From positions 1 through 64,000 of the forward strand of contig JBAZRN010000004.1 in assembly GCA_041663325.1 (NCBI GenBank): a stretch of DNA of 64,000 nucleotides. The letters run 5' to 3'. Below, piece after piece: positions 41,738 through 51,040 of this stretch (position 1 is its first letter; each line of letters begins with the position of its first letter). The translations under genes and the position numbers were made by a program. This stretch comes from CAJBLF01 sp041663325. Lineage in GTDB: Bacteria > Patescibacteriota > Gracilibacteria > Absconditabacterales > Absconditicoccaceae. The notes beneath the pieces are model-generated. The model saw only the letters and a list, made by a program, of their open reading frames with translations, was not told the origin of the DNA and searched no databases.

Positions 41738-42115
41738 ATGAAAAAAATAATAGTATTATTATCGCTGCTAACCTTGATATCACATGCAGGATTTGCTCAG
41801 ACAGATCTTTTAGAGATATTCTCAGATAGTGCCTGTTATAAGATAGTTCAGTGCAAAGTGGACCAGGCAAGTGACGGAAGATATGTAAAAAATATCATAT
41901 TCTCCTTTCCGGATGGTTCATTACTTGCAGAAGCCTATCTGGAATCCAAGGCATTTAGAAATGGAGACAAAATATCTGTAGGATATCTGAGTATTGACAG
42001 CAGTGATGGCACCAATTTTGGCTTCAATGCCAAAGATCTCAAATCCATGAGCAAGGATTTGGTCAAACAATTAAGCATAATTCTCCGAAGAGAAAAAATT
42101 ACAACAAAATATTAA
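41738..42115 (+). CDS. Secreted protein of unknown function, paralogue 1
   Basis: A 125-aa protein with a cleavable signal peptide MKKIIVLLSLLTLISHAGFA-Q. The mature part has a Cys-containing N-terminal stretch (DSACYKIVQCKVDQ) and a beta-rich middle (VKNIIFSFPDGSLLAEAYL). It resembles the next gene in plan (TIKFSF / IIFSFP, a D-x-S near the middle, a basic C-terminus). None of its seven Gly codons is UGA. Function not recognised. Confidence 0.8.
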   Translation: MKKIIVLLSLLTLISHAGFAQTDLLEIFSDSACYKIVQCKVDQASDGRYVKNIIFSFPDGSLLAEAYLESKAFRNGDKISVGYLSIDSSDGTNFGFNAKDLKSMSKDLVKQLSIILRREKITTKY

Positions 42116-42128
42116 AACAAAAAAACCT

Positions 42129-42533
42129 ATGAAAAAATTATTATGTATTATTATATTCCTTAGTATAGGAATGGCTTCGTCTTCCGCTCAGCAATTTAAA
42201 TCATTGAAGATAAGCGATAAGATAATAAAGGAAGACATCTACATCAAAGAGATGTCCCTAATGACGTTGCTTAGCGAAGCAAAAGCAACATGTCAAATAG
42301 ATACAACTATCCAAGGTGGTATTGTGAAAACAATAAAATTCTCCTTCACGGATAGTTCTAATTTCAAAACGTTATACATTTCGTCCAACGAAGTAGTCCC
42401 AGGGAGAAAACGATATAAAATAAAATATATCGTATTAGAAAGTTGTCAAAAATCTTGGAGTATAAAACCCCAAAAGCTGAAACGATTAAGATTCCTCTGG
42501 TTAAAATTGGACGACCAGATGAACTGACATTAA
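42129..42533 (+). CDS. Secreted protein of unknown function, paralogue 2
   Basis: A 134-aa protein with signal peptide MKKLLCIIIFLSIGMASSSA-Q and a mature part similar in layout to its 13-bp-distant neighbour. Its only in-frame UGA is the antepenultimate codon (Gly-His-stop follows), exactly where a standard-code gene would have ended. Either this is an old stop read through after transfer from a standard-code donor, or chance. All other Gly are GGN. Confidence 0.78.
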
Positions 42534-42552
42534 AAAACAATTCATGCTATAA

Positions 42553-42581
42553 ACCTCTCTGTAATTCAGGGGGGTTTTTTT
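42553..42581 (+). terminator. Rho-independent terminator
   Basis: ACCTCTCTG and CAGGGGGGT form a 9-bp stem with two wobbles around TAATT, then T6. It ends the secreted-protein pair. Confidence 0.85.
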
Positions 42582-42644
42582 AACATTGAAAAAAAAAATC
42601 GTTTGGTTATATACAATAATCTTATTAATCTTTTATTTTTTTAA

Positions 42645-43082
42645 ATGTTTCTTATGTTAGTTATTCCATTTCAGAAGCTCTCAGCAAAAGCAAAGATACC
42701 TTCACAAGCAACATTTTCCGATGCTGGATATGATTTATTTGCTACAGAAAATTGTATAATCAGACCAGGAGAAAGAAAATTATGTAAAACAAATATAGCT
42801 ACTGCTATTCCTCATGGGTATTATGGAAGGATAGCGCCACGTTCATGATTGGCATACAAACATGGAATAGATATCTTAGCGGGCGTAATTGATTCAGGAT
42901 ATAGAGGTGATATTTGAGTCATTGTCATCAACTTTGGACTTGAAAATTTTCCTATCAATGAGGGAGATAAAATAGCTCAATTTATCATAGAAAAATGCCA
43001 TTATGTTGAGTGGCAAGAGGTTACTGAATTGCCGGAAAGTCAGAGAGGGGAATGAGCGCGAGGTTCTACAGGACATAAATAA
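42645..43082 (+). CDS. dut: dUTP pyrophosphatase
   Basis: A 145-aa trimeric enzyme that hydrolyses dUTP and supplies dUMP. The five motifs are present: SDAGYDLFA, GRIAPRSGLAYK, VIDSGYRGDIGVIV, EGDKIAQFI and the flexible C-terminal RGEGARGSTGHK. TGA codes Gly in PRSGLA, GDIGVI and RGEGAR. An internal ATG at 42654 is a possible alternative start. It is followed 43 bp later by map. Confidence 0.94.
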
Positions 43083-43125
43083 ATTAAGCATAGTCATTTA
43101 TTTATTTACCATAAAAAAACCACTT

Positions 43126-43914
43126 ATGTCCAAACAACAAAACATCATCATCAAAAATGCCAAGCAAATCGAAAATATCAAAATATCAGGGAAACATCTG
43201 ACAACACTTTTACGTTTGCTCTACACCAAGGCGAAAGCTGGTATTTCTTTGATTGAATTAGAATTTATCGCAGAGCATTATATCAAGACCAATAACATCA
43301 AATGAGCGTTTAAATGATATCAAGGATATCCTGCCAATCTCTGTTTATCAGTAAATGATTGTGTGGTCCATGGAATACCTAATGAATATGTGCTCAAAAA
43401 TGGAGATTTGCTCAAAATCGATTGTGGGATTACGTATAATGGCTGAATTACGGATTCTGCTATCACCATTCCTATCTGAGGCGAAGCAGCCAATCCACTA
43501 GGATATCAATTAGCAAAAGCCACTAAAAAATGACTTGATGAATCTATCAAACATATCTGACCAGGAAAAGCAATCTACGAATATTCTCATCGTGTTCACC
43601 AAATAATTACTGCTGCCTGATTTTCTATCTTATGAAAATTAACAGGTCATTGAGTAGGGAATAAAGTTCATGAGAAACCGCATATTTACAACACCCCAAA
43701 TTCTGAGATGAAAAATATTTTACTTCAACCTGGGATGGTATTAGCATTTGAACCGATAACTGCGGTAACCTCTACCGATTTTGGGACTAAACCAGGAAAC
43801 AATTGGAACTTATACTGCAAAAAATGAGATCTTTGAGCACAACGAGAATATACAATACTCATAACTAAGGACGGATACGAGATTTTATCTTGAATAACTG
43901 AAGACATTATATAA
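43126..43914 (+). CDS. map: Methionine aminopeptidase type I
   Basis: A 262-aa metalloenzyme that removes initiator Met. Metal ligands: LLKIDCGITYNGGITDSA (two Asp), LTGHGVGNKVHEKP (His), VLAFEPITAV (Glu) and GAQREYTILIT, where the last ligand Glu is kept (usual sequence AQxEHT). SVNDCVVHGIP supplies the active-site His. UGA-Gly codons are frequent, for example in YQGYPAN and TGHGVG. Ends close to a GGATTAAG repeat. Confidence 0.95.
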
Positions 43915-43924
43915 AATTACTACA

Positions 43925-43950
43925 ACGATATTAAGGATTAAGGATTAAGA
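43925..43950. repeat. GGATTAAG repeat, left side of second S23 gene
   Basis: GGATTAAGGATTAAGAA lies 60 bp before the S23 gene. Its reverse complement pattern (CTTAATCCTTAATAAG) follows that gene at 44336-44352. Confidence 0.6.
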
Positions 43951-44008
43951 AATTTATACGTAATAGAGAGAGATGATCGTAAATGTAGTGAGAAAGCCCA
44001 ATTTAATT

Positions 44009-44347
44009 ATGGAAAAATCTTTAAAATTTAGTGTAAAAATAATAGAAATATACAAGTTTCTTACCAAAAAAAATGAGTTTGTGATTTCCAAACAATTATT
44101 AAGAAGTTGAACTAGTATAGGGGCTAATATAACTGAGTCAAAGTTTTGAGCTTCAAAAAAAGATTTTGTTCATAAAATGACCATTGCACTCAAAGAAGCG
44201 AATGAAACAATATATCGATTACAACTTTTACAAGAAAGTAAAATGTTAGAAAAAGATTATAATGAATATATAAAAGAAGCTAATAGTATTGTTTGAATAT
44301 TGGTAAAAATAATAAATACTACCAAGAAAAATATGCTTAATCCTTAA
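44009..44347 (+). CDS. Four-helix bundle protein (S23 family), second copy
   Basis: A 112-aa helical protein: KFSVKIIEIYKFLTKKNEFV, LLRSGTSIGANITESKFGAS, KKDFVHKMTIALKEANETIYW and a last helix. TIYWLQLL has the family Trp as CGA at 44216-44218, and the RSGTSIGAN Gly is TGA. It differs strongly in sequence from the S23 gene at 12555, so the two are not recent duplicates. It is framed by inverted GGATTAAG repeats and its stop lies inside the right repeat, just as for the first copy. Confidence 0.9.
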
Positions 44348-44394
44348 TAAGCGAAGCTCTTAATAATCGCCATAGGCGATCTTAATTCTTAATG
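44336..44394. repeat. TTAATAAGCGAAGC repeat with inner palindrome
   Basis: Contains TTAATAAGCGAAGCTCTTAA and ATCGCCATAGGCGAT (7-bp arms). It begins inside the S23 stop region and ends just before ruvC. Confidence 0.75.
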
Positions 44395-44402
44395 TATTAG
44401 AG

Positions 44403-44873
44403 ATGATCCTCTGAATAGACCCCGGTGTTAGAAAATTAGGTTACGCAGTCATCAAATCGAATCTGGAAATAGTGGATTCAGGCATTTTATTGTCAGAAAT
44501 AAAATCTCCCACGAGAATGGATCAGTTTGAGAGAATGAGAGAGATAGATGAATATTTCACAAAATTATGTAAAAAATATACTATACAGACTATGTCGATG
44601 GAAAAACTTTTTTTCACGAAATTCAATCAAAATAACGCAGAATTCGTTTACGGTATCAGAGCAATACTTATTACCTTATGTCTAAAAAATAATATTAAAA
44701 TAAAGGAATATACACCTATTCAACTCAAAAAATTCGTTACATGAAACAGCAAGGCAGAAAAGAAATTAGTGCAAAATTGCATTATGAAATTATATGGTTT
44801 AAAAGAATGCCCAGAATTCAACGACGCAGCAGATGCACTTGCCTTAGCTTATATAGCTACGAAAACTAAATAA
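44403..44873 (+). CDS. ruvC: Crossover junction endodeoxyribonuclease RuvC
   Basis: A 156-aa resolvase of Holliday junctions. Catalytic carboxylates: Asp in MILGIDPGVRKLGYAV, Glu in SMEKLFFTKF, and the Asp pair in FNDAADALALAY. KEYTPIQLKKFVTGNSKAEK is the DNA-binding loop. TGA codes Gly in ILGIDPG and VTGNS. It stands between two copies of the same dispersed repeat. ruvA is 16 kb upstream. Confidence 0.95.
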
Positions 44874-44981
44874 GGATTAAGAATTAAAAATTAAGGATTA
44901 AGAATGAGTAAAAAAAGATTCCTACATTCTTAATAAGCGAAGCTCCTAATAATCACCGTAGGTGATCTTGATTCTTAATAT
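44874..44981. repeat. Inverted-repeat element after ruvC
   Basis: The left part AAGGATTAAGAATTAAAAAT and ATTAAGGATTAAGAATGAG is complementary to the right part CATTCTTAATAAGCGAAGCT and TTGATTCTTAATA; an inner palindrome ATCACCGTAGGTGAT is present. This about 110-bp unit looks like a MITE-like element and contains no gene. Confidence 0.65.
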
Positions 44982-44991
44982 GTTTATTGTT

Positions 44992-45420
44992 TTATTTAGT
45001 TTCCATTTCTTTTTCTATTTCCTTGATTTCTTTGTTCTGTATTTTGTTTTCTTTTTCCATCTGAAGCGCCATTTTCTCTGCTTCTTTTGCTTCTCTATGA
45101 TATGCATGGATGCTTGTTTGCAGCATCTTTTTAAATTTTCATTGAAATACGATTCATGTGAATCAGATAAATAACGGAGCACCCATAAATCCGTAAAACA
45201 TAGAAACAATTTTACCTGCATAGGTAGCAGGAGCCATATCTCCATATCCGATGGTTGACATCGTTACTGATGTGAAATAGAGTGAATTGAAAAAGCTCCA
45301 TCCTTCTAGATTATAAAATGCAATAGTACCAGCAAAAATAACTATAAGGATGATTATAACAAAGAAAAGTATTGTGTATTCTGCTATAAATTCATGTAAA
45401 AACCTTTTGATAAAGTGCAT
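44992..45420 (-). CDS. Two-helix K+ channel (Ion_trans_2)
   Basis: A 142-aa protein with two membrane helices (residues about 15-40 and 70-95) around a pore loop with selectivity filter MSTIGYGDMAPAT. This is the KcsA-like minimal channel. The C-terminal tail is a Glu/Lys-rich helix (KEAEKMALQMEKENK). UGA-Gly occurs three times after the second helix, so the standard frame would stop early. No RCK domain is attached. Confidence 0.9.
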
Positions 45421-45465
45421 TTGAATCCATAAATAATTAAATATGCTAACATATTATAACCAGAA

Positions 45466-45615
45466 ATGAAAAAAAAGCAAATTTACGAAATAGAATTTCG
45501 GAAGATAAAACCAAAAGATGTCAGAAGATGAAAAATCATTTGGAATCATCAGGAAAATCATCTGAAATATTGCCCCTCTAATATTTGACAAATAAACAAT
45601 TCTGAGTATACTTAA
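45466..45615 (+). CDS. Possible small protein
   Basis: A 49-aa frame, MKKKQIYEIEFWKIKPKDVR..., open only with TGA=Gly and with CGG and TGG for Trp. It overlaps the promoter of the next gene and has no recognised motif, so it may be spurious. Confidence 0.25.
45585..45612 (+). promoter_or_regulatory. Promoter with TTGACAAATAAA motif
   Basis: TTGACA and TATACT are 16 bases apart; the start codon at 45642 follows 30 bp later. Confidence 0.65.
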
Positions 45616-45641
45616 GACACATTTATTCTTTATCGTATCTA

Positions 45642-45977
45642 ATGGTCACAAAGTTTGACAAACTGTTCTCAGAGTTTTTATGACTAAATCATGATGAGAA
45701 GAAGCAGAAAGTACTAGCAATGCTAGACTATATCAAAGACAAAATGGATATGGCGCAAGCCATTAGTACATTTATCCAAAACACACCAAACATCACGGAT
45801 GATTTCTTAGAAAAAAATTATTCAATGATTATGAACGTCGCATTAGAAAGTAATGAACAAAAAATAACAGCAGATGCGCAACAAAAATTAGAAAAAATTG
45901 CTTCTATTCAGAAAGTTACTAGTGAGAAAAAAAATAAGGATCAGGAAGAGGCAGACAATATCTTAAATAGTATATAA
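45642..45977 (+). CDS. Hypothetical helical protein
   Basis: A 111-aa, mostly helical, acidic/Lys-rich protein (FDKLFSEFLGLNHDEKKQKV at the start, a Gln/Lys-rich coiled-coil-like end). One UGA-Gly. It has its own promoter and precedes the 495-aa gene by 52 bp, so the pair may be an operon. Not recognised. Confidence 0.65.
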
Positions 45978-46029
45978 TTGTATCTAATTATATAGGACCA
46001 TACCCTTTTATTCATTTACTACTATTAAA

Positions 46030-47517
46030 ATGACAAATGCAACTTTAGACAACATTCTCAAAGATGAGGTGAAAGTTGAAAACGGCACCTTAAACCAAAC
46101 AGACAAAAATCTACTTAAAAATTTTGAGCAAACGAAGTTAAAAGCTGAACTTGATAAGGTCAAAATCGATGGCGCTGACATCAAGGACATCGTTAAGGCA
46201 ATATGAACCAATGGCGAAAGTTTCTCTAATGGCGGTTGGGCGAGTACCTCACTAGAAACCAAGGGAGTAAAAGTAGGAGAAAAAACAATCAAAATCGGAC
46301 AAAATTCAGAAGCTATGTTTCTTATCCAACTATTTTTACAAGCAAATGGACAAAAATTAACGCATTATGGAGCTGATGGTTGGTATGGATGAGAATCACA
46401 AGGTGCTGCATATAGATATTATATGGAACAAAAATGAGGATCTACAGATACAGGAACTGACACAGGAGCTAGAAATATAGATATCGGAGATAATATGGAA
46501 AGGCTTATCAAAACAACAATAGATAACTTAAGTTATGGTGATGTAAAAAGCCATATTACTCCTACAATGGAAAAGGCCTTCCTTTGGGCTGCGATCAAAT
46601 TAGTCTTTAATAAGGACAAAAAACTTCAAAGTAAGACACCTGATTCTAGCGGTTATTATACTATTGATCAAACAAAGAAAACATTAACTATCCATATAGT
46701 AAACAATAATAAGAGCCTTCCATCCATTCAAGGCAAGGCATATGCGCTTGATTTAACTAAATTCGTAAACAAAAAATGAGAGGTTGATCCAGCAAAATAT
46801 GTGCCAGAACTATATAAAGCTATAGATAAAATGTATAATGAGGAAGTATTGGGTGGTGATTTGTATCAAGAATCTGCAAATATATCTCTTGCTTACAACG
46901 CAATTCTTACATCCAACGATACTCCTCTTATAAAATCAGAAAAAATTAATAAACTGATCGTAAAATTGAAAGCGCTCAAAACAAAAGCAGAATGATTAAA
47001 AGTAGCTGGTTGAACTACATATGATACATTTATTGGAGGTAGAACAGCAGAGATAAATGCTTATACAACCAAAAGCAATGAATACATCAGACTATCTGCA
47101 ACGCAGTCATTAACCAACCTCTATAAATGAAACACTACTAAAGAAGGAGATACTACATCAGCAAGAATCAACTTTTTAAAAACAGAATCTACAGAATTAA
47201 AGAGGTTGAAAAAGTTCATTACCGCATCCGCAAAAAGTTATGTATGACATGAAGCGGAATCTGCTAAGTTATTAAAAGCAATTAACGATAGATTAGATAA
47301 ACTTCCACTAGAACAAGCGTATATCACGACCAAAAAAAGTGATTTAGAGGATATTGCTCAATTAAATAAAACACCAGAAGGAATTCTCAAAAGAGGCGCT
47401 GTAGCGCAATTCAAGGCAGAAATAAAACTTGATGCGCACAGAGAAGCATACACAAACTATCTATGAAGTGCGGCAGGTAGAGCAGAATTTATCAAGATAT
47501 GCGGTGCTTATTTCTAA
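46030..47517 (+). CDS. Hypothetical protein with possible peptidoglycan-binding-like segment
   Basis: A 495-aa protein without a signal peptide. Residues about 75-140 (GEKTIKIGQNSEAMFLIQLF then LTHYGADGWYGGESQGAAYRYYM) recall the peptidoglycan-binding repeat pattern (G-x-D-G-x-x-G-x-x-T-x-x-A-x-x-x-F), though loosely. The rest is helical and charged. UGA-Gly is scattered throughout. A strong terminator follows. Its style resembles the unknown proteins at 22777 and 62724. Confidence 0.65.
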
Positions 47518-47547
47518 ATCATATGGTTACAAATAATACAAACACAC

Positions 47548-47577
47548 AAAAGCTGTTCACCTCTGGGCAGCTTTTTC
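47548..47577 (+). terminator. Rho-independent terminator
   Basis: AAAAGCTG and CAGCTTTTT pair around TTCACCTCTGGG and run into T5. It lies 30 bp after the 495-aa gene. Confidence 0.8.
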
Positions 47578-47679
47578 TTGTTCTTGTAATTTTACCCTAA
47601 ATCCCTACAGAGGTATATGGAGATAATTCCAACATTATTCACTTTTCATTATTCATTTTTAATTAGTTTTTGTCGTGGT

Positions 47680-48219
47680 ATGAATTTAGAAAAGCTCTTT
47701 GGCAGCAAAACCAAGGTAGATATACTCAAATACCTCTTATTCAGGAGACAAGGAGTTTCTATGAGAGCGCTCGAAAGCGAAATCGAACGGACGTTTCCTG
47801 CAATCAAAAAACAAGTCGATTCATTATTAGAAGCTCAGGTAATAAATATCAATAAAGAAGGGCAATGACGGTCGATTACTATCAAACCAGAATTCCATGA
47901 AAATATCAAAAACATATTTTATTTCTGACTCAAAAGCGATTTGATCAACCTTTTCACGACCTACGAGGTGATGATCGATCAGTATTATTTTGGCAAAAAA
48001 TTCAATATAGACCTAGAGATGGATCTTGTGGTTATTTATAAAAATTGTGAGAAACCACAAATAGATATGATCAAAGAAAACATCAACGAAATCTTTAGAA
48101 AATATTTTATTGAGATTGTCTCCGTAGTATTTATGAACGTCGAAGAACGAAATAAACGTGATAGATTGGCAGATAGATTCGTCATTCAGATAAAAAAAAG
48201 TTTAATTTCAAAAAAATAA
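47680..48219 (+). CDS. HTH transcriptional regulator (ArsR/winged-helix like)
   Basis: A 179-aa protein. The first 70 residues, FGSKTKVDILKYLLFRRQGVS then ALESEIEWTFPAIKKQVDSL, fit a winged helix of the kind seen in MarR/ArsR-like or PaaX-like regulators. CGG codes Trp in EIEWTF. The C-terminal 100 residues form an alpha/beta domain (FNIDLEMDLVVIYKNCEKP) of unknown ligand, similar to nucleotidyltransferase-like fusions in other CPR genomes. The ATG at 47680 is preferred over one at 47617. Confidence 0.78.
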
Positions 48220-48239
48220 TGCTAAGTTATATGGTTTTT

Positions 48240-48331
48240 TACCCCACCCCAACCCTCCCCACTACGTGGAGAGGGAGCAGTTATTAGACCCCTCTCTAAG
48301 AATTGGAGAGGGGGTAGGGGGTGGGGTAACA
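48240..48331. repeat. GC-rich inverted repeat with G-tracts
   Basis: CCCCACCCCAACCCTCCCC on the left pairs with GGGGGTAGGGGGTGGGG on the right, with an inner GGAGAGGG/CCCTCTC pair. It stands out in an AT-rich genome. The right arm has four G-tracts and could form a quadruplex. Similar CCCTCACCCC-type repeats are common in many bacteria. Confidence 0.8.
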
Positions 48332-48368
48332 AATACATTCAAAATTTCAAATCCTAAAAACGACAAAT

Positions 48369-49136
48369 ATGTCTTTAGCACCCGAAGTCATCGCAGAACA
48401 AGTCATGGGATATGCGGTTTGAGCAGCAGAGCTTATACCCACACTAACGCCGCCAAAACAGCCATATAGCGTAGCTATCCTTCCTCAATGACCGCATTAT
48501 TATACCTGATTACTCCAAGCAGCTGGGTATCTTTTGCTTGATGGACAAAAAAAGAAACTGCTAGTGATTTCTAAACAGTCCGATGATAATAAAAACATTT
48601 TGGTGGATACAACGATATATGGACCTATGTTTTGACAGACTCGAGAAACGCCGATGCCGATTTTATCAAAAATCAGGACGAGTATCGGAGCGTTATATTC
48701 CACGAAAGAACACAAGACAATATCAGACAATGTGCAGTTTCAACTACCGTTTTTTAGAATAATCACGGAAACGAAAGAATTAGTCCATATTGGAATAGGT
48801 GAACGTGCTCCACAAATTCAGATGAAAAAATTATTAATCTGGATTCAAAAACATATCCAAGAGTATAATATTGTCTTACTTACCAATATCGAACTCTCCC
48901 CATCTACGAAACGAAGCAAAGCGAAGTCCCGCAAGGCGGAATCAAAAAAGCACGAAGAACACGCCCAGATAGCAAAAATCATTCAAACATATTCGTTATC
49001 TACTCCCTTGCTTACCTTGTTTCAAAAAATACTCAAATTCCAAAAAAGCGAGCCAGAAATAATCGCCTATGTAAACCCTGGTGACTTTAGTAAAAACTCA
49101 TCATTGACAACGAGATATGTATGTGCTGTTTGATAA
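48369..49136 (+). CDS. Memo-like (AmmeMemoRadiSam protein B-related) protein
   Basis: A 255-aa protein. KQPYSVAILPQGPHYYTGLLQAAGY resembles the PHAGYxYSG-AA start of Memo proteins, and IYGPMFGQTWETPMPI resembles the Y-x-T-P-L-G region. The usual metal His set is incomplete by eye, so catalytic activity is doubtful. RadiSAM and AmmeA partners were not seen. A repeat-like in-frame insertion (KRSKAKSRKAESKK, about 48910-48952, DNA with TCCCGCAAGGCGGAA) interrupts the middle. Trp in QTWETP is CGA. Confidence 0.55.
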
Positions 49137-49228
49137 CTAATAGTGAAAAGTGAATAGTGAAAAGTGAAGGTATATATTTGATTTAAAAAAAATCCGACAC
49201 TTTTAGTTTTTCACTTTTAGTTATTAGT
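49137..49228. repeat. AGTGAAAAGTGAA inverted-repeat element 1
   Basis: Left arm AGTGAAAAGTGAATAGTGAA, centre TATATATTTGAT, right arm TTTTTCACTTTTAGTTATTA. Related elements at 50166-50296 and 51490-51588. No gene. Confidence 0.7.
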
Positions 49229-49319
49229 TAAAAAAAGTTATTTCCCCTTGAAAAACCAATATACTTTAGTACAAAGATGTTACCAAACTTTTTTTTTATT
49301 GTTAAAAAAAAGGAACATG

Positions 49320-49499
49320 ATGAAATTTATTTATGATAGTTTAGAAACTGTCAAAAAGCTAAAACATCCCACCAAAAAAGATTTTATCAATATTACGATT
49401 GCGATTTTTGTCGCGATTATAGTTGCAGGAGTCTACTTTATCGCTGCTGATACAGTGTTCTCTGGGATTTATAAACGATTCTATAGTATTATGCAATAA
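49320..49499 (+). CDS. secE: Preprotein translocase subunit SecE
   Basis: A 59-aa single-helix protein: an amphipathic start (KFIYDSLETVKKLKHPTKKD) followed by one membrane helix (ITIAIFVAIIVAGVYFIAAD). This is the minimal SecE that clamps SecY. Its place directly before nusG and rplK-rplA is the classical order. ATGATG offers starts at 49317 and 49320, both after AAAGGAAC. Confidence 0.9.
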   Translation: MKFIYDSLETVKKLKHPTKKDFINITIAIFVAIIVAGVYFIAADTVFSGIYKRFYSIMQ

Positions 49500-49553
49500 T
49501 AACAAAATAACGAAAACACATCATTTAGTCGTTTTATCGTTTAATCGTTTCGT

Positions 49554-50138
49554 ATGCAAAAATCAGACGCAAATATCTGAGAAATCAAAAGACAGATAGA
49601 GGATAATGACTTCAAATGGTATGTGTTGAGTGTGGTTTCTGGACAAGAAGATATCGTGATAGAAAACCTGAGAGAGAGGATGAAAAAGCAAGAACTCGAA
49701 TCCACCGTAGAAGATTATATGTCGCCAATGATCAACGAATCTTCACTTAAGAAGTGAGAAAAAATTATCAAACAAAAAAAACTCTATCCTGGATATGTAT
49801 TTGTAAAATCCAAAATGAATGATAAAATCTGGTACGTTATCAGAAATACCCCAGGTGTAAGATTGATTGTTGGAGCGGAAACACGTCCTATTCCATTGAC
49901 GGAAGACGAATACACCAAGATCGTAGAACAGATCAAAAAATCACAAGAAAGATCAGAGCTCAAGATACCATTCAAAGAAGGTGACGTCGTTCTACTCAAA
50001 ACAGGGGACTTCAAGTGAATGAAAGGTAGTGTCAGAAATATAGATGCAGAAAAGTGAACAGCAGTCGTAAATATAGAAATGTTAGGAAGACTTACGCCGG
50101 TAGTGATTGATTTAGACAAGGTTGAACTCATGAGCTAA
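49554..50138 (+). CDS. nusG: Transcription termination/antitermination protein NusG
   Basis: A 194-aa protein binding RNA polymerase and, through its KOW domain, Rho or ribosomal protein S10. KWYVLSVVSGQEDIVIENL, KKLYPGYVFVKSKMND and WYVIRNTPGVRLIVG form the NGN domain; IPFKEGDVVLLKTGDFKGMK starts the KOW domain. TGA codes Gly in FKGMKG and EKGTAV. Confidence 0.96.
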
Positions 50139-50165
50139 TCATATATACTTTACAGAACACAAAAA

Positions 50166-50296
50166 ATAGTGAAAAACTAAAAATGAAAAGTGAAAAACGA
50201 ATGAATTGTACCTATAGACTATCGTAAACTACAATAGTTCATAAAAAAACAATTCCTACACTATTCACTATTAACTATTCACTCTTCACTAATGTT
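50166..50296. repeat. AGTGAAAAGTGAA inverted-repeat element 2
   Basis: Arms AATGAAAAGTGAAAAACGAA and CACTATTCACTATTAACTAT flank a centre that carries GACTATCGTAAACTACAATAG, shared with 26552 and 35627 repeats. It is thus a composite of two repeat families. No gene. Confidence 0.65.
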
Positions 50297-50340
50297 GTGT
50301 TGCTTCTCTGTAAAAGTTTTTTACTTCCTGATGTCATGAT

Positions 50341-51033
50341 ATGTATACAAAAGAGCAAAAGATCTTGAGATTCTCAATGATGTTACTCTTTTTAGCGCTC
50401 ATGATCGTATATATCATCTGGTATCAAGTAAAAGGAAATGAGTTAAAAAAAATTGTGCAAACACAAAACTCATGATCTACTATACAGATTGTGAGCGAAA
50501 GTTGAGATGTACTATCTAGTAATAATTCAGTCACAATCACAGCTGTTACATGAGGGATTACAACAACAGGCAGTACAAACAAAACGTGAACGACAACAAA
50601 CAAAACAGGAATCATCGTTTCTGTGCCAAAAATCACAACAGGAACAATGAAAAATAATACTGGTATCACTTTGCTTTCTGGAACAAGCATTTATTATGGA
50701 CCGATAGCGATTATAGAAAAATTAGGAATAAAATATCAGTATGCATTGGCTGACGAAAAAGGGATATGGTATATCTATCTCGGTACGCCAAGTTATGACT
50801 TTGTTAGCATAGCAAGAGCGCTCAAAGGAAGCTTATACACATTGACTACAGAACAAGACCTCATCCAAAACCAATTATTTGGAAACAAAGTCGTTTTCAT
50901 AAATCTTCCGGAATACAAAGACAAACAGGTGCTTATGCTTATCTATCTCAATGATGGTATATGGCTTGTACAGATGGAATATTCATTATATCACAAATCA
51001 AAAGCATACCTCAAATCTTTATTTATTAATTAA
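50341..51033 (+). CDS. Membrane-anchored Thr/Gly-rich hypothetical protein
   Basis: A 230-aa protein with one N-terminal helix (MMLLFLALMIVYIIWY), a low-complexity outside linker of Thr, Asn, Gly and Ile (residues about 60-120, for example TTTGSTNKTGTTTNKTG) and a folded C-terminal domain (GIWYIYLGTPSYDFVSIARA). It sits between nusG and rplK with an 8-bp gap to rplK, an unusual place for a surface protein. The linker uses several UGA-Gly. Function unknown. Confidence 0.78.
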
Positions 51034-51040
51034 AACGACA

